From NCBI GenBank assembly GCA_949152475.1, contig OX424569.1, forward strand, positions 31,107,950-31,171,949: a stretch of DNA of 64,000 nucleotides. The letters are read 5' to 3'. The position numbers and the translations under genes are program-made. Source of the DNA: Terebella lapidaria (Eukaryota > Annelida > Polychaeta > Terebellida > Terebellidae). Positions within the stretch are counted from its first letter, which is position 1; the number at the start of each line of letters is the position of its first letter. Positions 27,401 to 38,200 of the stretch are shown one piece after another. Under the pieces are notes generated by a model, which worked only from the letters and a program-made list of their open reading frames with translations, was not told where the DNA came from and ran no database searches.

Positions 27401-30400
27401 CTCCCCCAATAATATATCCAAGGTATTTATACACGTAGTTGCATTTTCGAACATGTTTACATATTATTGGAAGATATTGAAAGTTGTGATAAAATAAGCA
27501 ATACACCTAAATAATACATTGACGCATACCTAACGATCCATCTATCCAATATCTATGACGTCACCCTAGGGCGATGACGTCACGGCTCGGTGGCGGCACC
27601 TGTCGGATCTTGTAGAATTTATCCTAGCGATGACAGAGACCTTGGATAGACTCAATGTCCAATCATTCAACAATTTTATGCTCAGAGTCGGTGAGTTTAC
27701 ATTATGATTATGCCTTCGATACAATCGAATAAGATATATTATTGTCTGGTCCCAACAGTCAGCATGAAAAACATACATTTACAAAATAATCACAATATGT
27801 GTTCATATTACGGTGTTTAGTTCCGTAATGAGCATATTCTCCGGTCACAGGTTTGAATCATGGACCTATCTTAGCTGGGGTGATTGGCGCTAACAAACCA
27901 CATTACGATATTTGGGGGAATACGGTAAATGTGGCTAGTCGAATGGATTCCACCGGGCAGCTTGGCAGGATACAGGTAATTTCAATAATACTTGTTACAA
28001 ATCCAGCTACAGAAAATTATACATATCCCCCTCCATAAATTTATCCATATATCATGTAATCATGACACTTAAATGTATAATATTCTGACATATTTTTAGG
28101 TTACCGGACCTATGGTCCGATAACCTATTGGCATGGCGTTGCGTCCGGCGTCCGTCCGTCGTCCGTTCACATTTTATCTTTAAAGTATATGATCGAATCT
28201 CTCTGAAATTTTGCACAAAAATACCTAAAAATATTGCAAGGAAAGCTTTTTTTTTAGTTTTTCGATTTTCGCATTTTTTTTCAAAATGGCGGCCGTTTTC
28301 GACGAAAAATGCCTGATTTTGGACATTGGCGGCCATTTTCTCAAAAACTGTTCAGTAACTTTTTTTCTTTTTGATACACAACACTCCTCATATGTACTCC
28401 TGTGATATGTATAAGTTTCGTTGCGCTTGAATCGCTCGAAGTGGGCCATTTTGGGCCAAACTTGGCCCAAATGGGACTTTCCCATGTTAAATTTTCCTAT
28501 GCTTTATAATGGGACACATTATGCCTTATATCTCACTTAATATTGAGATTAGAGACTAGGAATCAATTGTGGACAGATAGGAAGTGATATATGCTGAATA
28601 TTCTCGTGACCTTGAATTTGACCTCTGACCTTAGTTTCAAGGTCATGGGACAAAATGGCTAATATCTCACTTATTATCGATTTTACAGCTTAGGGATCAA
28701 TTGTGGACATGTAGGAAATGATATATGCTGAATATTCACGTGACCTTGATTTTGACCTTTGACCTCATTTTCAAGGTCACTTGACAAAATGGCTAATATC
28801 TCGCTTATTATCGATTTTACAGCTTAGGAATCAATCGTGGACATATAGGAAATGATATCCATAATATTTTTGTGACTTTGAATTTGACCTTCGGCCTCAT
28901 TTTCAAGTTTATTTTTAATACATAACACTCCTCATATGTACTCCCGTGAAGTGTATAAGTTTTGTTGCGCTTGAATCGCTGGAAATGGGCCATTTTGGCC
29001 CAAACTCGGCCCAAATGAGACTTTTCCATGTTAAACTCTCCTATGCTTTATAATGGGACACATTATGCCTAATATCTCACTCAATATTGAGATTAGACAC
29101 TAGAAATCAATTGTGGACACATAGGAAATGATATATATGCCGAATATTCTCAAGATCTTGAATTTGACCTTTGACCTCATTTTCAAGGTCACAGGACAAA
29201 AAGGCTAATATCTCGCTTAATATCGACTTTACCGCTTAGGAATCAATTGTGGACATAGAGGAAATGATATATGCTGAATATTCTCGTGACCTTGAATTTG
29301 ACCTCTGACCTCAGTTTCAAGGTCAGACCACAAAATAACTAATATCTCGCTTATTATCGACTTTACAGATTAGAAATCAATTGTGGACATATAGGAAATG
29401 ATATATGCCGAATATTCTCATGACCTTGAATTAGACCTTCGACCTCATTTTCAAGGTCACAGGACAAAATGGCTAAATATCCGCTATTCTCATGACCTTG
29501 AATTTGACCTTCGACCTCATTTTCAAGGTCACAGGACAAAATGGCTAAATATCTCGCTTCTTATCGACTTTACAGCTTAGGAATCAATTATGAATATATA
29601 GGAAATGATATATGCAGATTATTGTCATGACCTTGAATTTGACCTTTGACCTCATTTTGAAGGTCACAGGACAAAATGGCTAATATCTCACTTATTATCG
29701 ATTTTACAGCTTAGGGATCAATTGTGGACATATAGGAAATGATATATGCCGAATATTCCCGTGACCTTGAATTTGACCTCTGACCTAATTTTCAAAGTCA
29801 AGAGCACAAAATGGTTAATATCTTGCTCATTATCGACTTCACAGGTTAGAAAATCAGTTGTGCATTTATAGGAAATGATATACGCCGAATATTCTGATGA
29901 CTTTGAATTTGACCTTGATCTCCATCTTCAAGGTCATAGGAAAAAACGGTTAAAATCTCACTTATCATCGACTTAACAGCTTACAAATCAATTGGGGCCA
30001 TGTAGGAAGTGATATATGCTGAAGATTGTCATGACCTTGATCTTGACCTTTGATCTCATTTTCAAGGTCAGAGCATTAAATGGCTAATATCTCGCTTATT
30101 ATCGACTTTGCAGCTTAGAATCAATCGTGCACATGTAGGAAATGATATATATACTGAATCTTGTCATGACCTTGAACTTGACCTTCGACCTCATTTTCAA
30201 GGTCAGAGCATAAAATGGCTAATATCTCGCTTATTATCATTTTTACAGTTAAGGAAGCAATTGTGAACAAATAGTAAACGATAAATGCTGAATATTGTCA
30301 TGACCTTGAATTTGACTTTTGACCTCATTTTCAAGGTCAAAGCACAAAATGATTAATATCTCGTTTATTATCGAACTTACAGCTTTGCAATCGATTGAGC

Positions 30401-30861
30401 ACATATAGGAAATGATATATGCTCTCATGACCTTGAATTTGATCTCATCTCCAAGGTCAGAACACAAAATGGTTAATATCTGGCTCATTGTCGATTTTGC
30501 AGCTTAGGAATCAATTGTGGACATGAAATGATATATGCTGAATATTCTTGTGACCTTGAATTTGACCTTGTTGTCAAGGTCTCGGGACAAAATGGCTAAT
30601 ATATAAAATGTAAAACATTGTCCGGTAACCTTTCTTAGCCCTTGGGCTAATTTTTATAAATAATGTCGATTAGCACGGTTGTTTTCGATTATTATGTAGG
30701 TTGTTGAGGACACAATGAAGATACTGGTTCAGTTCGGCTATACGTTCGAACAACGAGGCCTCATCAAAGTAAAAGGAAAGGGAGATTTGATGACGTATTT
30801 TCTGACGGGAAAATCCACACCAAAACACCCGGATGTGAATCTCCCCAATCAAGTTCAATGA
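15467..30861 (+). CDS. Transmembrane adenylyl cyclase, 19 coding exons
   Basis: Membrane enzyme converting ATP to cAMP, normally under G-protein control. Exons in phase: 15467-16087, 16294-16443, 17161-17279, 17499-17610, 17981-18108, 21791-21949, 22331-22469, 23817-23882, 24117-24202, 24434-24598, 24756-24849, 25131-25244, 25501-25790, 26301-26382, 26713-26871, 27159-27422, 27570-27690, 27851-27975, 30700-30861. They sum to 1051 codons, the usual family length. The layout is six helices (about 66-228), C1, a second helix set, then C2. C1 has both metal aspartates, D302 (FADIVGF) and D346 (LGDCYYC), 44 apart as in mammals. C2 keeps K891, D976, N983, R987 and K1023 at family spacing, so it should be active. 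Oddities are P895, where AC2 has the forskolin-contacting Ser942, and FGKEV where C1 usually reads WS-DV. The exon 15 donor (GTTGGT) is weak. The subtype is unresolved. Confidence 0.93.
17700..17958. repeat. Tandem duplication in cyclase intron 4
   Basis: Two ~108 bp copies about 150 bases apart share TTTCACCACAAGTTTGATAT, the AT-rich run and GTAGGGTGGTTACCAACACA. They end just before the acceptor of exon 5. The copies differ at only a few positions. Confidence 0.85.
19146..20590 (+). repeat. TTACTTGGCGAAATC hairpin repeat family (three copies)
   Basis: A segment beginning TACTTGGCGAAATCTTCGAT and closing its own palindrome with TTTTCGCCAAGTA occurs at 19146, 20357 and 20420. Each copy is followed by TGTTGGTCACTYGCGGATG, a run of TGTTTGTTTG and, in the outer copies, TACCTCTCTAGCGGCCA. 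The 20.36 and 20.42 kb copies are a nested or tandem pair. All lie in cyclase intron 5 and look like a dispersed non-coding repeat family. Confidence 0.8.
19328..19790. other. Cluster of AGGTCA half-sites in cyclase intron 5
   Basis: The stretch carries many AGGTCA/TGACCT half-sites: AGGTCAAAGGTCAAGGTCA (two direct repeats), TGACCTTGACCTTGACATT, then TTTGACCTTGATG, GTCAAGGTCAAG and, near 19.77 kb, AAGGTCAAGGTCATCG. DR1 (AGGTCAnAGGTCA) and TCAAGGTCA are known nuclear-receptor binding patterns. Whether they are bound here is unknown, and the cluster probably came with a repeat element. Confidence 0.5.
21377..21574 (+). repeat. ~200 bp dispersed repeat, copy 1
   Basis: The sequence from AAGTATCAATCTATTACCA to AGTATACAACTGCCC is highly similar to the last ~208 bases of the window. 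Shared landmarks are CATTTTGCAATAGAAACAAA and GGCGTCATCAGGGGCAGACA. It lies in cyclase intron 5. I see no coding content; SINE- or MITE-like by size, class unknown. Confidence 0.8.
21761..21790 (+). promoter_or_regulatory. Poly-C polypyrimidine tract of cyclase exon 6
   Basis: Thirteen consecutive C residues, then CTCCCTCCTACTCTCTAG, lead directly into exon 6. The usual U-rich polypyrimidine tract is replaced by a C homopolymer. It is likely variable in length and may affect recognition of this catalytic-domain exon. Confidence 0.6.
28099..30650 (+). mobile_element. Non-autonomous element with a ~134 bp AGGTCA-rich tandem array
   Basis: Inserted in the last cyclase intron. It starts GGTTACCGGACCTATGGTCC, then AACCTATTGGCATGG and CGTCCGTCC runs. 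It ends TCCGGTAACC, then TTAGCCCTTGGGCTAA, so GGTTACCGGA is shared in inverted orientation. The interior is about a dozen or more tandem units of ~134 bases, each with GACCTTGAATTTGACCT, a TTTGACCTCATTTTCAAGGTCA-like segment and GGCTAATATCTCGCTTAT. A GC-richer segment near 28.41-28.52 kb recurs at 28.95-29.06 kb. TTTTTA flanks both sides (28093-28098 and 30651-30656), a possible 6 bp target duplication. No transposase is visible. Related ends occur at 8.3-10.3 kb and a fragment at 59.84 kb. Confidence 0.8.
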
Positions 30862-31111
30862 TGGTTCATCGTTCGTAGATATTCAATGACAAATGTTAGT
30901 CTGAATGAGATTGACGCTGATCGAACGTGCAGTCTGTGCTATCGACGGACTGGTTATACAAGGAATGTTTTTGCAGCCAGTGGAGGGAAACGAAGTACGA
31001 TTTATTACATGTAAATGTCTCCAAGTGCTTGAAACCTTTCATGACGTTCATTTCTCCATTGATGGCCTTTGCATTGTGATAACCCATGGATTTCGTACAA
31101 AATGTTGTGAT

Positions 31112-31117
31112 AATAAA
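31112..31117 (+). promoter_or_regulatory. AATAAA poly(A) signal of the cyclase
   Basis: AATAAA followed by a GT-rich stretch (TGTTTGTTACTGTGTCTG) lies 250 bases after the cyclase stop codon. The inverted copy reads CATAAA at the same place (about 41984), so the signal is lost there. Confidence 0.65.
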
Positions 31118-31802
31118 TGTTTGTTACTGTGTCTGAATGTTTTCATGCCAAGTATTTCTTGAAAATAGTATCCCTAGAACACTATACTATCATCAATTAT
31201 CAGTGCAAAAAAATATAAAATGTCTTAACTGTAAATTCATGCGTATCATTGCAAATCATTTTTAGTACCGTATCATTGCAATCATGTCTAACAATGATTG
31301 GATCGAGACAGAGCAGGGCCGACACCTTATAAATAATTTTTCGCAGTAGGTACTACACTTTCCTAGGAGGGTCTATAAACCAGCATATGCAATGATAACC
31401 AATTATGGCATTTTCGTTTGTCATTTGACTGCAAAATGACTATCGAAACGTGTGGACTATATCGAGTTTGGCCCTAATCAATATGCGATAGGCCTAACCT
31501 GTCATCTTTCTGATAATAGTTATAGTAGTAGGTGACTTGGATCACGTCTCGTAGATGCTTGGATCGCCCGTTTGTTACAAATAATCATTACAAATATATA
31601 TCAAACGGACTTCACACGTGTATCTTTGGATTTCAGACCACGGTGTTAACAGCACAAAGTACACGAGAGTATATACATAAACAAGTCCGAATGCGAATAC
31701 ACGTAACTAAATGCCAGAACCATAATGAACGCAGCCTGTGTATAGACTGGTGAACTAAACCAGAGCTGTGCGAGCATTCCGTTTCCATCAGTTCGAACAA
31801 AA

Positions 31803-33785
31803 ATGGATGCATCGAAAGTAAACCCAGATCTTTTGAAGGAAAGAAGAACAGCTACCTTCAGGGTAGAATCACTGACCCATTTGATTGACGGTGGGGAAGA
31901 CAGAACGCGAAGGCGTAGAGAAATACAAGCCAAAGCTCTCGCTGATCCGACATTTACAGAAGGTCCGCCACCTTGTTTCCTCTCGCGGAATGAACAATAT
32001 GGCCGCGCTGTTAAGAAAGCCGTCCGACTCAACGAGTTCATCGAGGAAATGCAAGTGCAGCAGATGGAACTGCCGTGGTTGTTGAATGTTGCGTTTCCAC
32101 ATGAAATAAGTCCGGACAATGTTCACAGAGGAATGTTTCTACCCACTTTAATGAACCAAGCAAGCGAGGAACAGAAACAAAAATGGATGCCGATGATTCA
32201 ACGCAAGGAATTCATTGGAACCTACTCGCAGACTGAACTTGGGCACGGGACTCATCTGCGAAACTTAGAAACTACAGCGACGTACGACCCGAGAACCGAG
32301 GAGTTTGTTCTACACTGTCCTAATATATCATCGATGAAATGGTGGCCTGGAGGACAAGGTAAAACCTCCAACTGTGCAGTTGTGGTTGCACAGTTGCACA
32401 TTGGAGGTAAATCATATGGAACTTTCCCATTCTTCGTGGTTTTCCGCGATTTGAACACTCATCAACCTCTGCCTGGTGTGACCGTCGGCGACATAGGTCC
32501 AAAGATGGGCTTTAGCACGATGGACAACGGATTCCTGAAGTTTGATCACTTTCGCATACCACGAGAAAACATGCTGATGAAACATGTTGAGGTCACACGA
32601 GAGGGCAAATTCGTCCGTAAAACCAAACAGAAAAAGCCCACTTACCTGACAATGACTCTGGTGAGAATGAACATAATTCAAGTGAGCGTGGTTCAAGCCC
32701 TAGCAGCAGGTATGACTATCGCTATCAGATACAGCGGTGTGAGGCGACAGTCAGAGCTCCGACCTGGAGCTCCAGAACCTCAGATACTAGACTACCAGAC
32801 CCATCAGTACAAGCTCTTCCCGTACCTTGCAGCGACGTACGCCTTCAGGTTTGCTGCTGAGAGGTTCTTTCTGCTCTTTATGGAAGGCCTGAGCAGGCTG
32901 CGTGATGATGACGACTCCATGATGCCGGAACTCCATGCCCTGTCCTCCGGACTTAAGTCCTACTGCAGCACGATGGCTTCACTCGGTGTTGACCAAGCGA
33001 GGCTGGCGTGTGGTGGACATGGCTACTCCGAGGCTAGTGGGCTTCCAGGACTTTACTCTCTTCTTGTACCAGCTGCTACTGCTGAGGGAGAAGTCACTGT
33101 GCTCTATTTACAACTTGCGAGGTACCTACTCAGATGCGTTGACAAAGTGAACAGCGGGGAATCGCTCGAGAGATCAGCCTCATATATAGGGGAGTCCTGC
33201 TCGACCGCGAGCTTTCGCAATGACAAATGCAACTTGGTTGATCTACAAAGTGCTTTCAAGCATAGAGCGAAGAGAATGATCCTTGAGGCAGCTGTAGCCG
33301 TGGGGGACGAGATAGCCAAGGGAAGTCCAGATTACGAGGCAAAGAACCTCTGTGGAGTCTACCTCGTCAGAGCAGCTAAAGCTCATTGTGAAACCTTCAT
33401 CGTGGCCAACTTTGCTGAAGCAATTAACGATGTGCAAGACCCAAACATTGCGAAGGTCATGACAGAGCTGTGCCAGTTATTTGCTATTAATTTGGTCGTG
33501 AACCAGGTAGGAGACTTTCTGGAAGATGGCTATTTTTCGTCGCAACAAATGGATGCACTCAGGGCGAAGGAGATATCACTCCTAGCTCAGATCCGTCCTA
33601 ATGCCGTGGCGCTGGTGGATGCCTTCGATGTTCCAGACCAAGCACTGAACAGTGTACTAGGACGTTATGACGGACATGTCTATGAGAAATTATACCAATG
33701 GGCGTTACAGTCACCTCTAAACAAATCAGATGTACACGAGTCGTACTACAAATACTTGCAGCCCATGATGAAATCAAGGATGTGA
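31803..33785 (+). CDS. ACOX1: Peroxisomal acyl-CoA oxidase, intronless
   Basis: Flavoenzyme catalysing the first, H2O2-producing step of peroxisomal fatty-acid beta-oxidation (acyl-CoA to trans-2-enoyl-CoA). The single open frame of 660 codons matches the family's usual ~660 aa from end to end. It has the N-terminal helical region (LTHLIDGGEDRTRRRREIQ), the middle domain (SQTELGHGTHLRNLETTATY, KWWPGGQGKTSN, VTVGDIGPKMG), the FAD-domain motif RLACGGHGYSEASGLP with AEGEVTV (likely catalytic base E428), and the C-terminal LVDAFDVPDQALNSVLGRYDG. It ends in Ser-Arg-Met, an acceptable peroxisomal PTS1 signal. ACOX genes normally have many introns, so this looks like a processed retrogene that kept its frame. 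ATTAAA at 33946 is a possible poly(A) signal. It lies 0.94 kb after the cyclase stop on the same strand. An inverted, broken copy lies at 39.3-41.3 kb. Confidence 0.93.
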   Translation: MDASKVNPDLLKERRTATFRVESLTHLIDGGEDRTRRRREIQAKALADPTFTEGPPPCFLSRNEQYGRAVKKAVRLNEFIEEMQVQQMELPWLLNVAFPHEISPDNVHRGMFLPTLMNQASEEQKQKWMPMIQRKEFIGTYSQTELGHGTHLRNLETTATYDPRTEEFVLHCPNISSMKWWPGGQGKTSNCAVVVAQLHIGGKSYGTFPFFVVFRDLNTHQPLPGVTVGDIGPKMGFSTMDNGFLKFDHFRIPRENMLMKHVEVTREGKFVRKTKQKKPTYLTMTLVRMNIIQVSVVQALAAGMTIAIRYSGVRRQSELRPGAPEPQILDYQTHQYKLFPYLAATYAFRFAAERFFLLFMEGLSRLRDDDDSMMPELHALSSGLKSYCSTMASLGVDQARLACGGHGYSEASGLPGLYSLLVPAATAEGEVTVLYLQLARYLLRCVDKVNSGESLERSASYIGESCSTASFRNDKCNLVDLQSAFKHRAKRMILEAAVAVGDEIAKGSPDYEAKNLCGVYLVRAAKAHCETFIVANFAEAINDVQDPNIAKVMTELCQLFAINLVVNQVGDFLEDGYFSSQQMDALRAKEISLLAQIRPNAVALVDAFDVPDQALNSVLGRYDGHVYEKLYQWALQSPLNKSDVHESYYKYLQPMMKSRM

Positions 33786-34067
33786 TTTACCAGAATATTT
33801 TTTAGTCCTCAAGTGGCCTAGATCGATAATGTTTTCAGGATAACAGGTATGCTTGCTACTGTCGAGCACAAAATTTATTAACAAGTTTAAAATTCCTTTT
33901 TGTCATTGAACGATCAAATGAAATATGTAGTCGCAAAAAAACTGCATTAAATGTATGGTTGGAAACTACGTTTTGTTAGCTATGATGCAGTATTTGTTCC
34001 AATGGTGACCAACAGCTCAGTATACCTAGTATTTATACAAAGTTCACCCATGTATACAAAATGAACG

Positions 34068-36620
34068 AGACAATCAGAGATTGCAGACCCTTGCCCTTCT
34101 TAGCTTCTAGATTTAGTTAGCAAAATTGGAGTTTATGAATCTTACATTTTCGACCTGGATGACTATCGGGGATTTTGGTCGTACTATCATTGGTTATATC
34201 AAATGATCGGAAATTGGCCATAAAAAAAATACAAAATCATGCGAGAACTATTCATTGATAAAAATGAAATTCTTGCGATTTTTATACAACCTGGATTCTT
34301 GATACTGACAACCCAAACTTCGCCAGCTCTCAGAAATTCAACATTCTATAGAATATCATCAGTGGTTTGGGAATTACCACTACTTGAAATACTACAAATC
34401 AGTGATTTCAGCTGATGATTCTTACCCTTGCTACCTTGGGCGATGAATGGGGGATTTTGATCACAGTACCATCGGTCATACAGCAAATGAAGGGAATTAA
34501 GTACAGAAAAATATATAAATAATAGGGGAAATTATTCATTAATGTTAGCAGAGTTATTGTAAATTTTCGATTTTGATCTTTACTCTGACCTTGACCATGT
34601 TGACCTAGTTGCTCAATATTGAGCTGTGAAATTTCACAGTATTGTTTCTGTCATCCAGGCACATCTCCTAAACGAAACTGGGTTTAAACGATAGGGAACT
34701 AGCTTCACAAAATGGCTTTGAATATCAGAACACTCAGAAGTCTTAAAATCGTGACTCCTAATTTTTCGACATCAGGCGATAATAGATAATTTTCGTCGTA
34801 TGACCATCGGCTGTACAAACTACGATCGGGAATTGGCCAAGGAAAAATAAAGAAATAGTTGGAAAAATTAATATCAAGTAAAAGCTGAGTTATAGCGGAT
34901 TATGTGATTTTCACTTTTTCCGTTGCCATGGCAACCGTTTCTATTCGATTTTGATAGAATTTAAAGGAGACCGAGCCACTCAGATACACTGGGTGGGAGC
35001 TTGCCCATGATTCTTGCATCATAGCAAATGATGGAGAATTGACCACAGAAAAATACAAATTTATTAGGGAAAATTAATCATTAACATAAACGGAGTTATT
35101 GCAACTTTTCGATTTTGGCCTCTTCTGTGATCTTGACCTTGTCGTTCAATATTGAGCTGTAAAATTTCACCGTAATGTTTCTATTATCAAGGCACACCTA
35201 TGAACGAAAACGGTCTATACAGATTGATAACTGGCTTCACAATATGGTCCCGAATCTCAGAACACTCACAAGTAATAAAATCGTGAGCCTCAAATTTTCG
35301 ACCTTGGACGATAATTGAGAGTTTTGGTCTTAAAGCCATCATTGGAACCCATACGATCGGGAATTCGCCAAAGAAAAATACAAAAAAAAATGTTTGAAAA
35401 TTTAATATTGATTAGAACCGGAGTTATAGCCAATTGTGTGCTTTTTTTTCAGTTGCCATGGCAACCCTTTTTATCCGATTTTGACGAACCGTTTTTATCC
35501 GATTTTGACGAACCGTTTATGAGCGCAGACATTTGCACTGAAACATCGCTGGCAAAAAATAACCGAAATCGTGACCCGCCAATTTTTCGACATCGGGCGA
35601 TAATGGAGAGTTTTCGTCGTATGATCATCGGCCGTACACCATACGATCGGGAATTGGCCAAAAAAAAATACCAAAATAGTTAGAAAAAAAATATCAAGTA
35701 GAACCAAAGTTATAGCCAATTATGTGATTTTCACTTTTTTCGTTGCCATGGCAACCGTTTTTATTCAATTTGGACAAAACTTGAGGAGGACCGAGCCACT
35801 GACATACCACTTCATTGCTATGAGTTTCACATCGATCGGACGATTTGTTTCCGAGTTATGCGCGCGGACAAACAGACAGACAGATTCAAAAGCAATACCC
35901 TCGCCCCCCCCCCCCTACGGGGGCGAGGGTAATAATTTATCACAAGTTGACACACTACAAGCGATACAATGATAAACTATTAGGGCCCTAATTAGATGAC
36001 GCTGTGCCTTTATATTGCTCACGAATGAAGTTTGAAGTATTGGGAACCTCAATTTCATACAGTGTTGCTGTACGTGGGCCATATGTATATCGAACACAGT
36101 GCGATCAATGTTTAGACAATACATAACGAGACAATCAGAGATTGCAGACCCTCGCCCTTCAGATTTAGTAACTAAAATTAGGCGATAATTGAGAGTTTTG
36201 GTCTTAAGACCATCGGTTGTACGCCATACGATTGGGAATTGGCACAAAGAAAAATACAAAAATAAGTTGAAAATTTAATATTGATTAGAACCATATAAGT
36301 TATAGCCAATAATGTGATTTTCTTTTTTCCGTTGCCATGGCAACCGTTTTACCAGATTTTGGCAAAATTTGAAAGGGACTGAGCCACTACCATAGCACTC
36401 CAGCCCTATAAATTTCAAATCGATCGGACCGTTTGCCTTTGAGATATGAGCGCAGACATTTGCACTGAAACGTCGCTGGCCAAAAATAACCGAAATCGTG
36501 ACCCCCAATTTTTCGACATCGGGCGATAATGGAGAGTTTTGGTCGTACGACCACGAGCTATATATCAGATGATCAGGAATTGGCCATAGAAAAATACAGA
36601 ATTAGGGTAATGAGGACCGG
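34068..36620. repeat. Dispersed repeat cluster with GTTGCCATGGCAAC units
   Basis: The palindrome GTTGCCATGGCAAC recurs near 34.92, 35.45, 35.74 and 36.33 kb, each followed by a related ~150-500 bp stretch (GGACCGAGCCACT, ATCGATCGGACCGTTTG, GGGAATTGGCCAAAGAAAAA). Two direct copies start with GAGACAATCAGAGATTGCAG (about 34.07 and 36.13 kb). The first is closed near 35.90-35.93 kb by a hairpin of TACCCTCGCCCCC and GGGGGCGAGGGTA. There is no coding content. It fills the spacer of the inverted duplication. Confidence 0.7.
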
Positions 36621-36719
36621 TGAGCGCAGACAGTGCTGCAGCTGTCCCCTATCAGACCGAGTGAGCGCGTCGGTAATGAGCGTGCCAATGTCCAGGGCCT
36701 TCGCTCCTTGTAAAAGAAA

Positions 36720-36950
36720 TTCACGTTCTACGTAAAATAGGTCCCACAGACAAATATATCAGGAAATGTTGTCAAATGGGACAATATTCTCAGTAATATA
36801 TGTCCGACGGACCTATTTCTCTGGGAAAACATGTCCTGGGACCTAATTCCCTAGGGGAACATGTCCAGGGACATATTTCCCCGGCACTCATGTCCAGGCA
36901 GACTATTTCCCCTAGAAATATTTTTCTGGGGTGGGGGGGGGGGGGGGACT
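36720..36950. repeat. Degenerate short repeat ending in a G-run
   Basis: Imperfect ~30 bp repeats with cores like ATGTCCAGGGACATATTTCC (36.78-36.92 kb) end in a homopolymer G tract. A similar block with GGGGAAAACGTTTTCC-like repeats and a G-run occurs at 23.46-23.54 kb inside the cyclase gene. Class unknown. Confidence 0.5.
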
Positions 36951-37419
36951 TAAAATACATGGGACATATATTTCGATTACACTGGCGCTAAGCAAATTGT
37001 AGCTGACTGTGACTTGTTGACTGCAAATTTCGTGTTTCCTTGATTCAACATCTTCTCTCGAACACCGCCACACAGAATAATTCTTCCAACAAGAAAATTA
37101 TCAACACTGTTAATAGGTTGCCATTACATTCTTCCAGGTTTAGCTCAGTTCTAGATGCGAGTTTGGTTTCTATTCCGAACCCAATTTAATCTTCTGTTGG
37201 TTCGAGCATTCTCACGCTACTCAAATTTCCGATGATAAGTTTTTAAAGCCATGCCCATTGGATCATTTCACAGGGACTCCCGCCATATATTTCCGAAGTA
37301 TGAAAACGTAAACATTTTGGACAAATCAGCAGCGAGTGGTTTTGTGCATAACTTCAAACGATAAATGCGCAGATGTATACATCGCATTAACATAAAATAA
37401 GACTAGAACTCGGCTCGTA

Positions 37420-38200
37420 TGGCCTAAATATATGACACACCGGTGTATATAGGCTAGGCCCCAGAAGCCAAATGCTTTCTTGAGTGTTGTATTATATTTT
37501 GTACTCAATCGGATGATTAGAGAACCAATGTATCCATAATGCCATAACGTGATTTGAGGACGAAGATGCAAGTAATTGTCAAAAATGAAAAAGATGATAC
37601 TTCTAGGCGTGAGGTCTGGGGCCATTGGGCTCAAAATCCAAATTTTGTGGTATGATTTGAGAATCTGACCGCCTAGGGCCTCAGAAGCGAAACGTTTTGG
37701 TTTTTTAAAAATAAATTTTATAAATAAATTAAATAAAATTTTAAAAAATTAAATAAATTTTATTGTCATGTGAGCTATAATTGTCGAATGTGGAGCAGAA
37801 GATACTTTCGAGCATTGGGATCAGAGGCATTCGGGCCCAGAAGCCAAATGGTATTTTGAGTATTGTGGTACAGTCTGTACGAAATACTGACTCTCACCAT
37901 TAGAGAACCTAGGTATCTATTATTCTATGATTAGATTTGAGTTAAAAGAGGAGCCATGAAAATTATTGTGAAGTGTATGGCAGAAAATACTTTCGGACGT
38001 GGGGACTAGGGCCCGCCTAGGGCCCCAGGAGCCTAATGCTTTCCTTGATTGTATAGTACATTTTGTACTTACCCTGATCATAGTACCAAGGTACCGAAGT
38101 ACCCAAAATTTACTGATGAGATGTGAAACAGAAGATACCTTCATGCTGGCGTGTGTATCCATTTAATTCCATGATGAGATTTGAGATCGAAGAGAAATAT
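37420..38200. repeat. Degenerate ~200 bp tandem repeat
   Basis: Segments around CCCAGAAGCCAAATG recur near 37.45, 37.68, 37.84 and 38.03 kb, with related downstream text (TTGTACTCA-CGGATGATTAG, AGAAGATACTTTCG). The copies are strongly diverged. An AT-rich AAATAAATTTTATAAATAAA segment is embedded near 37.7 kb. From 38.2 to 39.27 kb I see no recognisable feature. Confidence 0.5.

Larger units (their letters stand above)
27490..33800 (+). repeat. Left arm of a large inverted duplication
   Basis: From about 50-100 bases before cyclase exon 17 through the end of the oxidase gene, the sequence is repeated in reverse complement at 39.27-42.99 kb. Without the 2.55 kb intron element the arm is about 3.75 kb, matching the other arm. 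Similarity covers exons, the last intron, the cyclase 3' UTR, the intergenic region and the oxidase. This arm carries the intact genes. Confidence 0.9.

Noticed and set aside
31646..33437. Several minus-strand frames over the oxidase gene
   Set aside because: Shadow frames of the coding strand; the same pattern appears opposite the inverted pseudogene.
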